Shown here: piece by piece, positions 1-7,572 of the stretch
Layout of the letters: each line of letters starts with the position of its first letter
Position numbering within the stretch: position 1 is the stretch's first letter
Assembly: GCA_023423995.1 (NCBI GenBank)
Contig: JAFAEL010000231.1
Span: 1-31,539 of the forward strand
DNA from: Pseudomonadota bacterium
GTDB lineage: Bacteria; Pseudomonadota; Alphaproteobacteria; Rhizobiales; Beijerinckiaceae
Direction of reading: 5' to 3'
Length of the DNA: 31,539 bases
Translations under genes and position numbers: made by a program
Notes under the pieces: model-generated
Databases searched by the model: none
What the model was told of the DNA's origin: nothing
Seen by the model: the letters and a program-made list of their open reading frames with translations, nothing else

Positions 1-33
1 CGTTCATCGGAGGCGCTCCACTCGGCCGGACCT

Positions 34-717
34 CTAGCCGACCAGGCGGAGATTGGCGACCGGTTCCTCGTCGACCTCGTCCTCCTTGTAGAACCAGGGT
101 TCCTGGAGCGCGGCAGCGCGCCATTCCCCGAAGGCGGGCAGGCCCAGGACGGCGGACATATAAGCCTGCGACACGGGCGAGACCTTCACCGAGTAGGTCT
201 CGAAACGAGTCACGACCGGCGCATACATCGCATCCGCGGCCGAGAAGGCGCCGAACAGGAACGGGCCGCCCTGGCCGAACCGCGCCCGGGCATCCTGCCA
301 GAGCGCGTCGATGCGGGCGACGTCGCGGGACACGGCCTCGCCCCGATCCTTCGGTCCGAAGCGCTTTCCCAGGTTCATCGGGCAGCCGCTGCGGAGGGCC
401 TGGAATCCCGAATGCATCTCCGCCGAGATCGAGCGCGCCAGGGCACGCGCCTCGCGGCTCTCCGGCCAGACCTGCGCCTGGGGCCATCGCTCGGCCGCGT
501 ATTCCATGATGGACAGCGAGTCCCAGACGGTGACCGAGCCATCCTTGAGGATCGGAACCCGGCCCGCCGGCGAATGCTCGCGGATGCGGTCGGACGTGTC
601 CGGCTGTCCGAGCGGGATCAGAATCTCGTCGAAGGCGATCCCGAGCTGCTTCAGCAGGAGCCATGGACGCAGCGACCACGACGAATAGCACTTGTTGGCG
701 ATCACGAGCGTCGGCAT
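34..717 (-). CDS. Glutathione S-transferase family protein
   Basis: A 227-residue cytosolic protein with the GST layout: a thioredoxin-like N-terminal domain (about residues 1-85) and an all-helical C-terminal domain. The N-terminus runs into CYSSWSLRP, the usual position of the Ser/Cys that activates glutathione in bacterial GSTs. VPILKDG carries the cis-proline that contacts glutathione, and DSLSIMEY matches the (E/D)S gamma-glutamyl-binding motif. I chose the ATG at 717 because an upstream in-frame start adds 19 residues unlike the family, and a GGGGGA stretch lies just before this ATG. GSTs conjugate or reduce electrophiles with glutathione; the substrate here cannot be predicted. It stands alone before the D-amino-acid dehydrogenase with about 100 bp between them. 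Confidence 0.9.
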   Translation of the reverse strand: MPTLVIANKCYSSWSLRPWLLLKQLGIAFDEILIPLGQPDTSDRIREHSPAGRVPILKDGSVTVWDSLSIMEYAAERWPQAQVWPESREARALARSISAEMHSGFQALRSGCPMNLGKRFGPKDRGEAVSRDVARIDALWQDARARFGQGGPFLFGAFSAADAMYAPVVTRFETYSVKVSPVSQAYMSAVLGLPAFGEWRAAALQEPWFYKEDEVDEEPVANLRLVG

Positions 718-816
718 GGCATTCCCCCGGGACGACAGCCCTTCTGTCCGATGCGACGGACCGGATGCCAACAAAAAGACGTCAGGTCGACGATCACGAG
801 CCCTGATGAATGCGCG

Positions 817-1947
817 TCAGAGCGCAGGCAGGCGCCCCGGCGCGAGATGCGCCTCGGTGACCCCGAGATCCGCGATCGGCTCCGGCATCGTCCCGCGGAC
901 GATCAGCCCCGCCGCGACGGCGGCGAGGGCCGGCGCGGTATGGAAGCCGTAGCCCCCCTGCCCCGCGAGCCAGAAGAAACCGGCAGCATCGGGGTCGAAG
1001 CCGACGACGGGCGTCTTGTCCGGCGCGAAGCTGCGCAGGCCGGCCCAGCGACGGGCGATCCTGCGGATCGGCAGGTCGGCGACCTGCTGGATCCGATCCA
1101 CCGCGATGGCGACGTCGAGTTCGTCCGGCTGGGCATCCATCGGCTCGCTCGGCGTCTCGTCCGCCGGCGACCCGAGGATCATTCCCGCATCGGGCTTGAA
1201 GTAGAAGGCTTCGCCTGGGCCGATGACCATGGGCCAGTCGCGCGCGGAGACGCCCTCCGGCGGCGCGAAGAGGAAGGCCGTCCGGCGCTTCGGCACGATC
1301 CCGCGACGCGCCACCCCGGCGAGACCCGCGACCGTGTCGGCCCAGGCACCGGCCGCATTGATGACGATCTCGGCCCGCACCTCCCCGGCCCGGCTCAGGA
1401 TCTGCCAGCGGCCATCTCGCCTCTCGAGCCCGGTGACCTCGGCGCGCGGCAGAACCTGGGCGCCATGGGTCCGCGCGACGCGCAGGAAGCCCTGCAGGCA
1501 GCCATGCGTGTCGATGTCCTGCGCGTCCGGTTCGAGAACGCCGCCGCGCAGCCAATCCTCCCGCAGCGCCGGCACGAGTCGCCGCGCCTGCTCGGCATCG
1601 AGCAGCCGCACGCCGGGCACCAGGGCGCTCGTCTCGGCATGGAGCGAGGCGAGCGCCGGAAGGTCGCCCTGCCCGCCGATGTGGAGCACGCCGCGCGGCG
1701 TCAGGAGCGGATGCTCGGCAAACCCCTCGGGCGGGGCGCTCAGGAAGGGGCGGCTCGCGACCGTCAGCGCACGCACGACGGCGTTGCCGTAGGTCTCCGT
1801 GAACAAGGCGGCCGAGCGGCCTGAGGCGTGATAGCCCGGCTGCTCCTCCCGCTCGAGGAGGACGACGCGGCGGTGAGGAGCGAGGTGAGCGGCCGCCGAG
1901 GCGCCGGCGATGCCGCCCCCGACGATCGCGATATCGGCTTCGATCAT
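817..1947 (-). CDS. FAD-dependent D-amino-acid dehydrogenase (DauA-like)
   Basis: A 376-residue flavoprotein of the DAO superfamily. The Rossmann motif IVGGGIAGAS is at residues 8-17, with LEREEQPGYHASGRSAA following. It closely resembles Pseudomonas aeruginosa D-arginine dehydrogenase DauA as I remember it: MIEAD start, EHPLL near residue 78, KRRTAFLF, FYFKPDAGMILGSPA and GQGGYGF. Such enzymes oxidise D-amino acids to 2-oxo acids, passing electrons to a quinone or another acceptor. By ungapped alignment from the N-terminus, DauA Glu87, which binds the arginine guanidinium, is Val87 here and DauA His48 is Leu48, while Tyr53 is kept. The substrate is therefore probably not a basic D-amino acid (inference). 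No signal peptide is visible. Confidence 0.85.
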   Translation of the reverse strand: MIEADIAIVGGGIAGASAAAHLAPHRRVVLLEREEQPGYHASGRSAALFTETYGNAVVRALTVASRPFLSAPPEGFAEHPLLTPRGVLHIGGQGDLPALASLHAETSALVPGVRLLDAEQARRLVPALREDWLRGGVLEPDAQDIDTHGCLQGFLRVARTHGAQVLPRAEVTGLERRDGRWQILSRAGEVRAEIVINAAGAWADTVAGLAGVARRGIVPKRRTAFLFAPPEGVSARDWPMVIGPGEAFYFKPDAGMILGSPADETPSEPMDAQPDELDVAIAVDRIQQVADLPIRRIARRWAGLRSFAPDKTPVVGFDPDAAGFFWLAGQGGYGFHTAPALAAVAAGLIVRGTMPEPIADLGVTEAHLAPGRLPAL

Positions 1948-2067
1948 CCGTTATCCATCCGCCCTTCCGTCATGCGCGGTGACGGCTACGAAACCATCTC
2001 GCTCAATCTCGAAGCAAGGCTTGCTCCCTAGATCCCGCTCGCAACAACCGGGACACCAGGGACATCA

Positions 2068-2148
2068 ATGGTCGAAACCGCCTTCTGCTTCGTGATCGGG
2101 GTCGTCTTCCCGCTGGCGAGCGTCGTCTGGCTCATCGCGGCACATTGA
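2068..2148 (+). CDS. Possible 26-residue hydrophobic micro-protein
   Basis: A short reading frame of 26 codons starts with MVETAF and ends with WLIAAH. Almost its whole length (about residues 5-25) is hydrophobic, enough for one membrane span. An AGGGA Shine-Dalgarno-like stretch lies about 8 bases before the ATG. Its stop codon falls inside a perfect 11-bp inverted repeat that would end transcription. It lies in the 246-bp gap between the D-amino-acid dehydrogenase (divergent) and the hydratase/dehydrogenase (convergent). I do not recognise a family. Chance hydrophobic frames are common in GC-rich DNA, so the evidence is suggestive only. Confidence 0.35.
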   Translation: MVETAFCFVIGVVFPLASVVWLIAAH

Positions 2149-2170
2149 GCGCGCCGAGACGCGCTCAATG
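2143..2170. terminator. Perfect 11-bp inverted repeat, probable bidirectional terminator
   Basis: CATTGAGCGCG (2143-2153) pairs perfectly with CGCGCTCAATG (2160-2170) around a 6-base loop. It lies 23 bases beyond the stop of the minus-strand hydratase/dehydrogenase gene and contains the stop codon of the plus-strand micro-ORF. No T-run follows on either strand, so it is a strong hairpin rather than a canonical intrinsic terminator. Confidence 0.6.
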
Positions 2171-2193
2171 CTTCGTCGAGGGAGCCTTCGGGC

Positions 2194-4278
2194 TTACACC
2201 GCGCCCGTAAAGGTCTCGCCCGCCTCCGCCTTGCGGCGAAGCAGCTCGGAGGGCTTGAACTCGGGACCGAGTTCGCGCTCCCACTGCTCCATCCGGGCGA
2301 GGACGTTCCTGAGGCCGACCGTGTCGGCGTAGAACATCGGCCCGCCGCGATAGACCGGCCAGCCATAGCCGTTGATCCAGACCATATCGATGTCGGACGC
2401 CCGGATGGCCTTGCCCTCCTCGAGGATCTTCGCGCCCTCGTTGATCATCGGGTAGACCAGCCGCTCGAGGATCTCGGAATCCGAGATCTGCCGGCGCGTG
2501 ATGCCCTTCTGCTTGGAATGGTCGAGCACCATCTGCTCGACGATCGGCGAAGGCGTCGCCTTGCGGCTGGAATCGTAGTCGTAGAAGCCGGCGCCCGTCT
2601 TCTGGCCGCGGCGATCCATCTCGCAAAGCTTTTCGCGCAGCGTTTCGCCCTTGCTCGTCTCGCGCGACCAGCCAATATCCAGGCCCGCGAGGTCGCTCAT
2701 GGCGAACGGTCCCATCGGCAGGCCGAAATCGTAGAGGACGCGATCGACGTCCCACGGCATCGCGCCTTCCTCGACGAGACGGTTCGCCTCGCGCTGCCGC
2801 TCGGCCAGCATGCGGTTGCCGACGAAGCCGTAGCAGACGCCGACCAGCACGCCGATCTTGCCGATCTTGGGCGCGAGCTTGACGGCGGTGGCGACGACGT
2901 CCTTCGAGGCCTTCTCGGCCCGCACCACTTCGAGCAGCTTCATCACGTTCGCGGGCGAGAAGAAGTGCATCCCGATGACGCTCTCCGGCCGGCTCGTGAC
3001 CGAGGCGATCTCATCGACATTGAGATACGAGGTGTTGGAGGCCAGGATCGCGCCGGGCTTGGCGATCTTGTCGAGGCGGGCGAAGACCTCCTTCTTGATG
3101 TTCATGTCCTCGAACACGGCCTCGATAATGAGGTCGGGCTTGGACAGCTCGTTGAAATCCAAGGATCCCTTGATCAGGGACATGCGCTTCTCGACGTCTT
3201 CCGGCTTCAGCCGGCCCTTTGCTGCCGTCGCCTCGTAGTTCTTGCGGATGATCGACAGGCCGCGATCGAGCGCGTCCTGCTTCATCTCGACGATGGTCAC
3301 CGGGATGCCCGCGTTCAGGAAGTTCATCGCGATGCCGCCGCCCATCGTGCCGGCCCCGATGATGCCGACCGAGTTCACGGGCTTGGTCGGGGTGTCGTCG
3401 GGCAGGTCCGGGATCTTGCGGACCTCGCGCTCGGCGAAGAACACATAGCGCTGGGCTTTCGACTGCGTGCCGTCGATCAGGCCGAGGAAGAGCTCGCGCT
3501 CCCTTGCGAGACCCTGGTCGAACGGCAGCTCGACGGCAGCCTTGACGGCCTCGATGCAGGCGGCCGGCGCCTCGAAACCGCGGAACTTGCGGGCATTCGC
3601 CTTGGCGAAATCAGCGAAGATTTCCGGCTTGCCGCGGGCCGAAGCCGTCCTGTCGGACAACTCGCGCACCTTGCGCGGGCCCTTCCCGTCCGCAACGAGG
3701 CGCTTTGCGAAATCCACTGCCGCCTGACGGAGGCCGCCTTCCGGCGCGAGCTCGTCGACGAGACCCGATTCCTTCGCCTTCGGGGCGGGCACATGCTCCC
3801 CGGAGGTGATCATCTCAAGCGCCCGCTCCGCGCCGACGACGCGCGGCAGGCGCTGCGTCCCGCCGGCACCCGGGATCAGGCCGAGCTTCACCTCCGGCAG
3901 GCCGACGCGCGCGGAGGGGACCGCGACCCGGTAGTGGCAGCCGAGCGCCGTCTCCAGGCCGCCGCCGAGCGCGGTGCCGTGGATGGCGGCCACCACCGGC
4001 TTCGGCATGTCCTCGATCTGGGTCACGAGCTCGCCGAGCGGCACCCCCTTCGGGGGCTTGCCGAATTCCGTGATGTCGGCGCCGGCGAAGAAGGTGCGGC
4101 CTTCGCAGATGAGGACGACGGCCTTCACGGCCGGGTCGGCGGCAGCCTCGCGCATGCGGGCCGATACGCCGTCCCGCACGGCGGCGCCCAGCGCGTTCAC
4201 GGGCGGCGAATTCACCGTCACGACGGCGATGCCGTCCTCTACCTTCAGGTCCGTTACGCCGGATTGAGTGTCGGCCAC
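2194..4278 (-). CDS. fadJ: Bifunctional enoyl-CoA hydratase / 3-hydroxyacyl-CoA dehydrogenase (FadJ/FadB/PimF-like)
   Basis: A 694-residue fusion that hydrates trans-2-enoyl-CoA and then oxidises (3S)-hydroxyacyl-CoA with NAD+. The N-terminal crotonase domain (about 1-190) carries both catalytic glutamates, in GGGLE (Glu109) and [11 protein letters not shown] (Glu129). After a linker, the dehydrogenase Rossmann domain begins with [11 protein letters not shown] (306-315), has the catalytic His in GMHFFSP (His438), and is followed by two C-terminal dehydrogenase repeats. The start is a GTG at 4278, preceded by a strong GGGAGGT Shine-Dalgarno sequence. Length and order match FadJ/FadB and peroxisomal MFE-1. 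The matching thiolase is at 7573-8775, not next door, so a FadBA-type operon is not seen. In the R. palustris pim set the equivalent gene is pimF. Confidence 0.93.
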   Translation of the reverse strand: MADTQSGVTDLKVEDGIAVVTVNSPPVNALGAAVRDGVSARMREAAADPAVKAVVLICEGRTFFAGADITEFGKPPKGVPLGELVTQIEDMPKPVVAAIHGTALGGGLETALGCHYRVAVPSARVGLPEVKLGLIPGAGGTQRLPRVVGAERALEMITSGEHVPAPKAKESGLVDELAPEGGLRQAAVDFAKRLVADGKGPRKVRELSDRTASARGKPEIFADFAKANARKFRGFEAPAACIEAVKAAVELPFDQGLARERELFLGLIDGTQSKAQRYVFFAEREVRKIPDLPDDTPTKPVNSVGIIGAGTMGGGIAMNFLNAGIPVTIVEMKQDALDRGLSIIRKNYEATAAKGRLKPEDVEKRMSLIKGSLDFNELSKPDLIIEAVFEDMNIKKEVFARLDKIAKPGAILASNTSYLNVDEIASVTSRPESVIGMHFFSPANVMKLLEVVRAEKASKDVVATAVKLAPKIGKIGVLVGVCYGFVGNRMLAERQREANRLVEEGAMPWDVDRVLYDFGLPMGPFAMSDLAGLDIGWSRETSKGETLREKLCEMDRRGQKTGAGFYDYDSSRKATPSPIVEQMVLDHSKQKGITRRQISDSEILERLVYPMINEGAKILEEGKAIRASDIDMVWINGYGWPVYRGGPMFYADTVGLRNVLARMEQWERELGPEFKPSELLRRKAEAGETFTGAV

Positions 4279-4366
4279 GATGCTACCTCCCTAAAGCTGA
4301 ATGCCCAGTCTGGGAGGCGTGTATCGGCAGGATCGGTGCCGGGGCAAGGCCGCCCGGCCGGGTCCC

Positions 4367-4720
4367 TCAGCCCCGGCCGCCGGGATCCTCGACGAAGAGC
4401 CTGAGCCGCCCCAGCGCATCATCCCACTGCGCGGCAACGCTCTCCAGGTAGGAGCGCGCCTGCCGGAGGGCCTCCGGCCGGAGTTCAAACCGGCTCTCCC
4501 GCCCGAGCCGGGTATTGCTGACGACACCGGCCTCCTGGAGAACATGCAGGTGCTTGGTGACCGCCTGCCGGGTGAGTCCCTTGTCAGCGGCCAGAGTCGA
4601 AATGGAGCGCGCAGCGCCGTCGCTCAGGTCCTTGATGATGGACAGCCGAGTGTCGTCCCCCAGCGCGGCGAAGATCAGCGCGGGACTGGAGGATCCGGGT
4701 GCCGGCTCAGCGCTCGACAT
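4367..4720 (-). CDS. ArsR-family winged-helix transcriptional regulator
   Basis: A 117-residue DNA-binding repressor. FAALGDDTRLSIIKDL at the front, then LAADKGLTRQAVTKHLHVL (the recognition helix) and a beta-wing (GVVSNTRLGRESRF) give the ArsR/SmtB winged helix. No metal-binding CxC is present, so it is not a metal sensor of the classic type. It belongs to the ArsR class linked to SRPBCC/AHSA1 proteins. I chose ATG 4720 because it lies inside the end of the SRPBCC gene (14-nt overlap), which implies translational coupling. The upstream in-frame region is just the SRPBCC gene read out of frame. It probably represses its own operon through the two palindromes at 5149-5172 and 5199-5214 (inference). 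Confidence 0.9.
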   Translation of the reverse strand: MSSAEPAPGSSSPALIFAALGDDTRLSIIKDLSDGAARSISTLAADKGLTRQAVTKHLHVLQEAGVVSNTRLGRESRFELRPEALRQARSYLESVAAQWDDALGRLRLFVEDPGGRG

Positions 4721-5150
4721 GAGCCTTGATGTTCCCGGCCTGCTCCGCCCAGCCCTGCTCGTTGCGGCGCATGAATTCGACCCGTCGCTCGGGAGGCAGG
4801 GCATCGAACCCCGATTCGACGACGGTCAGCCGGGTCCCGGCCGGGATTGGGGCGAGCGTGAACTCGACCCGGGTCCAGGGCGCCTGATCCGCGTCCTCGT
4901 CCGCTGCCTCAATATGCGGCCATTCGAACGCGAAGCGGCGGGGCTCGTCCATGACCCGGACCCGTGCATCCCACGGAAAGTCCTCGAATCCCGGATAGGT
5001 CATCCGCCCGCGCGACCGGGAGCCCACGACGAAAGGCCCGTCGAGCCTCACCCGGAACCAGGCTCCGAACTCTTCGTGATCGGTCAGGGCGCGCCAGACG
5101 CGCTCGACCGGCGCGTTGATCTCAATCGACTTCTCGACACGATCCGACAT
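4707..5150 (-). CDS. SRPBCC (START/AHSA1-like) domain protein
   Basis: A 147-residue protein of the Bet v 1/START fold. It opens with VEKSIEINAPVERVWRALTD, the standard first strand and helix of the AHSA1 group. FGAWF, a WDARVRV strand, PRRFAFEW and a long C-terminal helix follow. Members bind small hydrophobic ligands, but no specific ligand is known for ArsR-linked ones. ATG 5150 is preferred over TTG 5156 because GGAGGG then sits at proper spacing. That Shine-Dalgarno lies in the loop of a perfect inverted repeat. It is the first gene of a two-gene operon with the ArsR regulator; the more common order is regulator first. Confidence 0.87.
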   Translation of the reverse strand: MSDRVEKSIEINAPVERVWRALTDHEEFGAWFRVRLDGPFVVGSRSRGRMTYPGFEDFPWDARVRVMDEPRRFAFEWPHIEAADEDADQAPWTRVEFTLAPIPAGTRLTVVESGFDALPPERRVEFMRRNEQGWAEQAGNIKAHVER

Positions 5151-5172
5151 GAGCAACCCTCCGGTTGCTCAT
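5149..5172 (-). promoter_or_regulatory. Palindrome over the SRPBCC start, probable ArsR operator 1
   Basis: ATGAGCAACC (5149-5158) and GGTTGCTCAT (5163-5172) are perfect inverted repeats with a 4-base spacer. The core GCAACC-N4-GGTTGC recurs at the same spacing 46 bp upstream. The spacer holds the GGAG of the Shine-Dalgarno sequence and one arm reaches the start codon. The element could act as a repressor site, an mRNA hairpin hiding the ribosome site, or both. Confidence 0.65.
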
Positions 5173-5198
5173 CGCTATGCCAGCCTCGCACCGGATAC

Positions 5199-5214
5199 GC
5201 AACCGAATTGTTGC
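5199..5214 (-). promoter_or_regulatory. Probable ArsR operator 2
   Basis: GCAACC (5199-5204), 4 bases, then TGTTGC (5209-5214) repeats the half-sites and spacing of operator 1 with one mismatch. It lies between the stop of the flavoprotein oxidoreductase gene and the SRPBCC start, where the operon promoter should be. Binding by the ArsR protein encoded here is inferred from position. Confidence 0.55.
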
Positions 5215-5221
5215 GCGATGC

Positions 5222-6646
5222 TCAATGCGCGGGATGGATGTTCTGGTTCATCCGGAACATGTTGTGGGGATCGTACCGCCCCTTGATCTCGGCCAAGCGG
5301 CGATAGTTCGCCCCATAGATCCGCTCCACCCGCTCGCCCTCGTCGGCAGGCATGAAGTTCACGTAGGCGGTCCCGGTCGCGAACGGCTCGGTTGCCGCAA
5401 AGAACTCCCGCGCCCAGCGGATGCAGGCATTGTCCTCCTGGTCATGCCGCCAACGGGTGTGGACGTTCATCGAGAAATGCGTGTCCCGGGCCGGGAAGGC
5501 CGTCGCGTTCGACGGGATCTGGCTCATTCGCCCGCCGAGATGGGCGATGAACACCTCGCACTCGTCGCCGGGGAGCGTCTTTACCGCCCGGGCGATGACG
5601 TCGATGAGGCTGTCGGGCAGGGCCTCGAAGTCGTGGCTCTTCCAGTAGTTGCGCGCTCCAGGCGTCAGGAGCGGGTCGAAGGCGGCCTGCCAGTCGACGA
5701 AGCGGTGCGGCCCGACCACGTCGGCGATGGGCCGGCCGATCGAGCGGAGCTGGCGCGTCGCGGCCTCCCCGGCCACGAGATCCCCGGCGTAGCACATGGC
5801 GAAGATCAGGACCTCGCGCCCGTGCCACTCGGCCGGGATGAAGGGCAGCGGCGGCGCCTTGCGCATCACGACCCAGCAGCTGAGCTCGTCGGGAGCGCGG
5901 TCGACCGCCTCCCGGTACTGGCGGAGCAGATCGGCCGCGTCGTCGAACGGGTGGATGACGAGCCCGGAGATGACCTCGGGATCGAGCGGCTGCAGGTCGA
6001 ACTCGAAGCTGGTGACGATCCCAAAATTGCCGCCGCCGCCCCGGATGGCCCAGAACAGGTCGGGATTTTCGAACGTGCTCGCCCGGAGGAAGCGGCCATC
6101 GGCCGTGACCACGTCGGCGGCCGAGAGATTGTCGATGGTCAGCCCGAACTTGCGCGTGATCCAGCCGAAACCGCCGCCCAGCGTCAGGCCGGCGATGCCC
6201 GTCGTGGAGTTGATGCCGGTCGGAACCACGAGGCCGAAGGCCTGCGTCTCGCGATCCAGGTCCCCCAGGGTCGCGCCGGGCCCAACCCAGGCTCTCGCGG
6301 TCGCCGGATCGACCCGGACGGAGTTCATCGGCCGGAGGTCGATCATCATGCCGCCCTCGCAGACGGCGTTGCCGGCGATGTTATGGCCGCCGCTGCGGAC
6401 GGACACGACCAGTTCGTGCTCGCGTGCGAAATTGACGGCGCGGATGACGTCGGCCGCGCCGAAGCAGCGGACGATGACAGCGGGCCGTCGATCGACCATG
6501 CCGTTCCAGATGGTGCGGGCGCCCTCATAGCCCTCGTCGTCCCGCAGCAGGGTCTCTCCGCGAAGGCCGGCCCTGAAGGCGAGAAACGCGTCCGGCGACA
6601 GCGCCGCGCTGTGGCCTGTGAACGTCGTGATCGAGAGCATGGCCAT
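5222..6646 (-). CDS. FAD-binding berberine-bridge-type oxidoreductase
   Basis: A 474-residue protein with the PCMH FAD-binding domain first (about 40-215) and the BBE domain at the end (YGANYRRLAEIKGRYDPHNMF). SGGHN places His88 where these enzymes attach FAD through the 8-alpha carbon. The second covalent link, a cysteine in the segment before LGGGFGW, appears absent (NSTTGIAGLTLGGG), so single attachment is predicted. Relatives oxidise sugars, alcohols, amines or alkaloids with oxygen or another acceptor; the substrate is unknown. ATG 6646 is chosen because GGGAGA lies upstream and the extra 23 upstream residues are low-complexity. No signal peptide is evident. Confidence 0.9.
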   Translation of the reverse strand: MAMLSITTFTGHSAALSPDAFLAFRAGLRGETLLRDDEGYEGARTIWNGMVDRRPAVIVRCFGAADVIRAVNFAREHELVVSVRSGGHNIAGNAVCEGGMMIDLRPMNSVRVDPATARAWVGPGATLGDLDRETQAFGLVVPTGINSTTGIAGLTLGGGFGWITRKFGLTIDNLSAADVVTADGRFLRASTFENPDLFWAIRGGGGNFGIVTSFEFDLQPLDPEVISGLVIHPFDDAADLLRQYREAVDRAPDELSCWVVMRKAPPLPFIPAEWHGREVLIFAMCYAGDLVAGEAATRQLRSIGRPIADVVGPHRFVDWQAAFDPLLTPGARNYWKSHDFEALPDSLIDVIARAVKTLPGDECEVFIAHLGGRMSQIPSNATAFPARDTHFSMNVHTRWRHDQEDNACIRWAREFFAATEPFATGTAYVNFMPADEGERVERIYGANYRRLAEIKGRYDPHNMFRMNQNIHPAH

Positions 6647-6945
6647 GTCGTCTCTCCCGCGTGAGGACGGTCGATTCAGCCGATCGCTCGAGCCGGAACT
6701 CCCCCGGCGGGGCACATCACACGAGCGCTACTCGGCGCCGGCAGCACCGATCGTCCCTGAAGGGCGGACTGCCTGTCGGCCCTGCGGTCCGGGACAGCGC
6801 AGCCGGGCAGCCGTTCCCCGGCCGCCGCGCAGGACGGTCCTGCCACCCGATCGGACTGTCAACGGCGCAAAGGGAGCAGGCGCGCCAGCTAGGGCCGGGC
6901 TCTACCCAGCGTTGACGCCACGGTCGTATCCCATAAGCTACAGAT
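6647..6945. other. Divergent intergenic region with a 15-bp palindrome
   Basis: About 300 bp separate the divergent oxidoreductase and toxin genes. I see no coding sequence. GCAGGAC (6829-6835) and GTCCTGC (6837-6843) form a perfect interrupted palindrome that could be a regulator site. A promoter-like pair lies at the right end (separate entry). Confidence 0.4.
6912..6939 (+). promoter_or_regulatory. Candidate promoter of the toxin-antitoxin module
   Basis: TTGACG (6912-6917), a 16-base spacer and TAAGCT (6934-6939) resemble a sigma-70-type promoter with a weak -10. Transcription would begin close to the GTG start at 6946, and no Shine-Dalgarno sequence precedes that GTG, so a leaderless message is possible. 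Confidence 0.4.
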
Positions 6946-7236
6946 GTGATCGAGGTTCGACAGACCGAGCATTACCGGACGTGGTTCGACGCCCTTCGCG
7001 ACCGAACTGCGCGAGCAAAGATCGATGTCAGGATCCGGCGGCTTTCGCTTGGCAACCCGGGTGACGTTCGCCCCGTGGGGGAAGGTGTCAGTGAGATGCG
7101 GATCCATCACGGGCCTGGGTACCGCGTCTATTTCGTCAGCAAAGGGCCCCTGCTCGTCATCCTTCTCTGTGCCGGCGACAAGTCGAGCCAGTCAGAGGAC
7201 ATATCGCGGGCGAAACATCTCGCCCGTCAGCTTTAG
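6946..7236 (+). CDS. RelE/HigB-type toxin of a type II toxin-antitoxin module
   Basis: A 96-residue protein with the compact RelE/ParE-fold pattern. It begins YRTWFDALRD, continues RIRRLSLGNPGDVRPVGEGVSEMRIHHGPGYRVYF and ends with a hydrophobic strand and a Lys/Arg-rich tail. GDVRPVGEGVSEMRI-GPGYRVYF is characteristic of the addiction-module killer family (TIGR02683), whose members are thought to be mRNA interferases acting at the ribosome. The start is GTG 6946: an in-frame TAA lies four codons upstream and no other start is available. Toxin-first order with the HTH antitoxin second is usual for HigBA-like modules. Confidence 0.88.
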   Translation: MIEVRQTEHYRTWFDALRDRTARAKIDVRIRRLSLGNPGDVRPVGEGVSEMRIHHGPGYRVYFVSKGPLLVILLCAGDKSSQSEDISRAKHLARQL

Positions 7237-7247
7237 TGAGGTGGGCC

Positions 7248-7550
7248 ATGCCCTTGCAGACTGAAACTTGGGATCCTGCCGATCACCTGGATTCAGATGA
7301 GGCGGTCACCGCCTACCTGGAGGCGGCGTTCGAGGAGAACGATCCAGCCTTGATTGCCGCCGCCCTCGGCGATGTGGCGCGGGCCCGAGGAATGTCGCGG
7401 ATCGCACGACAAGCCGGATTATCGCGAGAGAGCCTCTACAAGGCCCTCTCGCCGGAAGGAAACCCGGAATTTGGGACGATCCTGCGCGTCATGCGCGCCT
7501 TGGGCGTACGTCTCTCCGTTCAGGCCGCCTCGTCCGAACAGGCGGCCTGA
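7248..7550 (+). CDS. HTH antitoxin of the RelE/HigB-type module
   Basis: A 100-residue protein of the addiction-module antidote family (TIGR02684). An N-terminal segment (WDPADHLDSDEAVTAYLEAA) precedes a Cro/C1-type helix-turn-helix (MSRIARQAGLSRESLYKAL, about residues 48-66) and the typical GNPEFGTILRVMRALGVRL. It should neutralise the toxin at 6946-7236 by binding it and, with it, repress their promoter. ATG 7248 is chosen because GAGGTGG lies just before it. The gap to the toxin stop is 11 bases, so the two are cotranscribed. Its stop is 22 bases from the convergent thiolase stop. Confidence 0.88.
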   Translation: MPLQTETWDPADHLDSDEAVTAYLEAAFEENDPALIAAALGDVARARGMSRIARQAGLSRESLYKALSPEGNPEFGTILRVMRALGVRLSVQAASSEQAA

Positions 7551-7572
7551 GACCCGGCTACGAGCTGAGCGC

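Noticed and set aside
1..33. Window start sharing TCGGAGGCGCTCCA with the inside of repeat copy C
   Set aside because: A single 14-base match between two places in 31 kb is expected by chance, and neither the arms nor the end motifs of the repeat are present.
412..1824. Long plus-strand frame of 470 codons opposite the GST and D-amino-acid dehydrogenase genes
   Set aside because: It is Arg/Gly/Asp-rich with no family pattern and lies opposite two clearly recognised genes; an antisense shadow of GC-rich coding DNA.
2028..2366. Minus-strand 112-codon frame across the end of the hydratase/dehydrogenase gene
   Set aside because: It is out of frame with the real gene over most of its length, lacks a ribosome site and crosses the terminator hairpin.
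2518..4404. Plus-strand frame of 628 codons opposite the hydratase/dehydrogenase
   Set aside because: Composition (His, Arg, Asp, Leu) is that of an antisense shadow; the opposite strand encodes a complete, motif-bearing enzyme.
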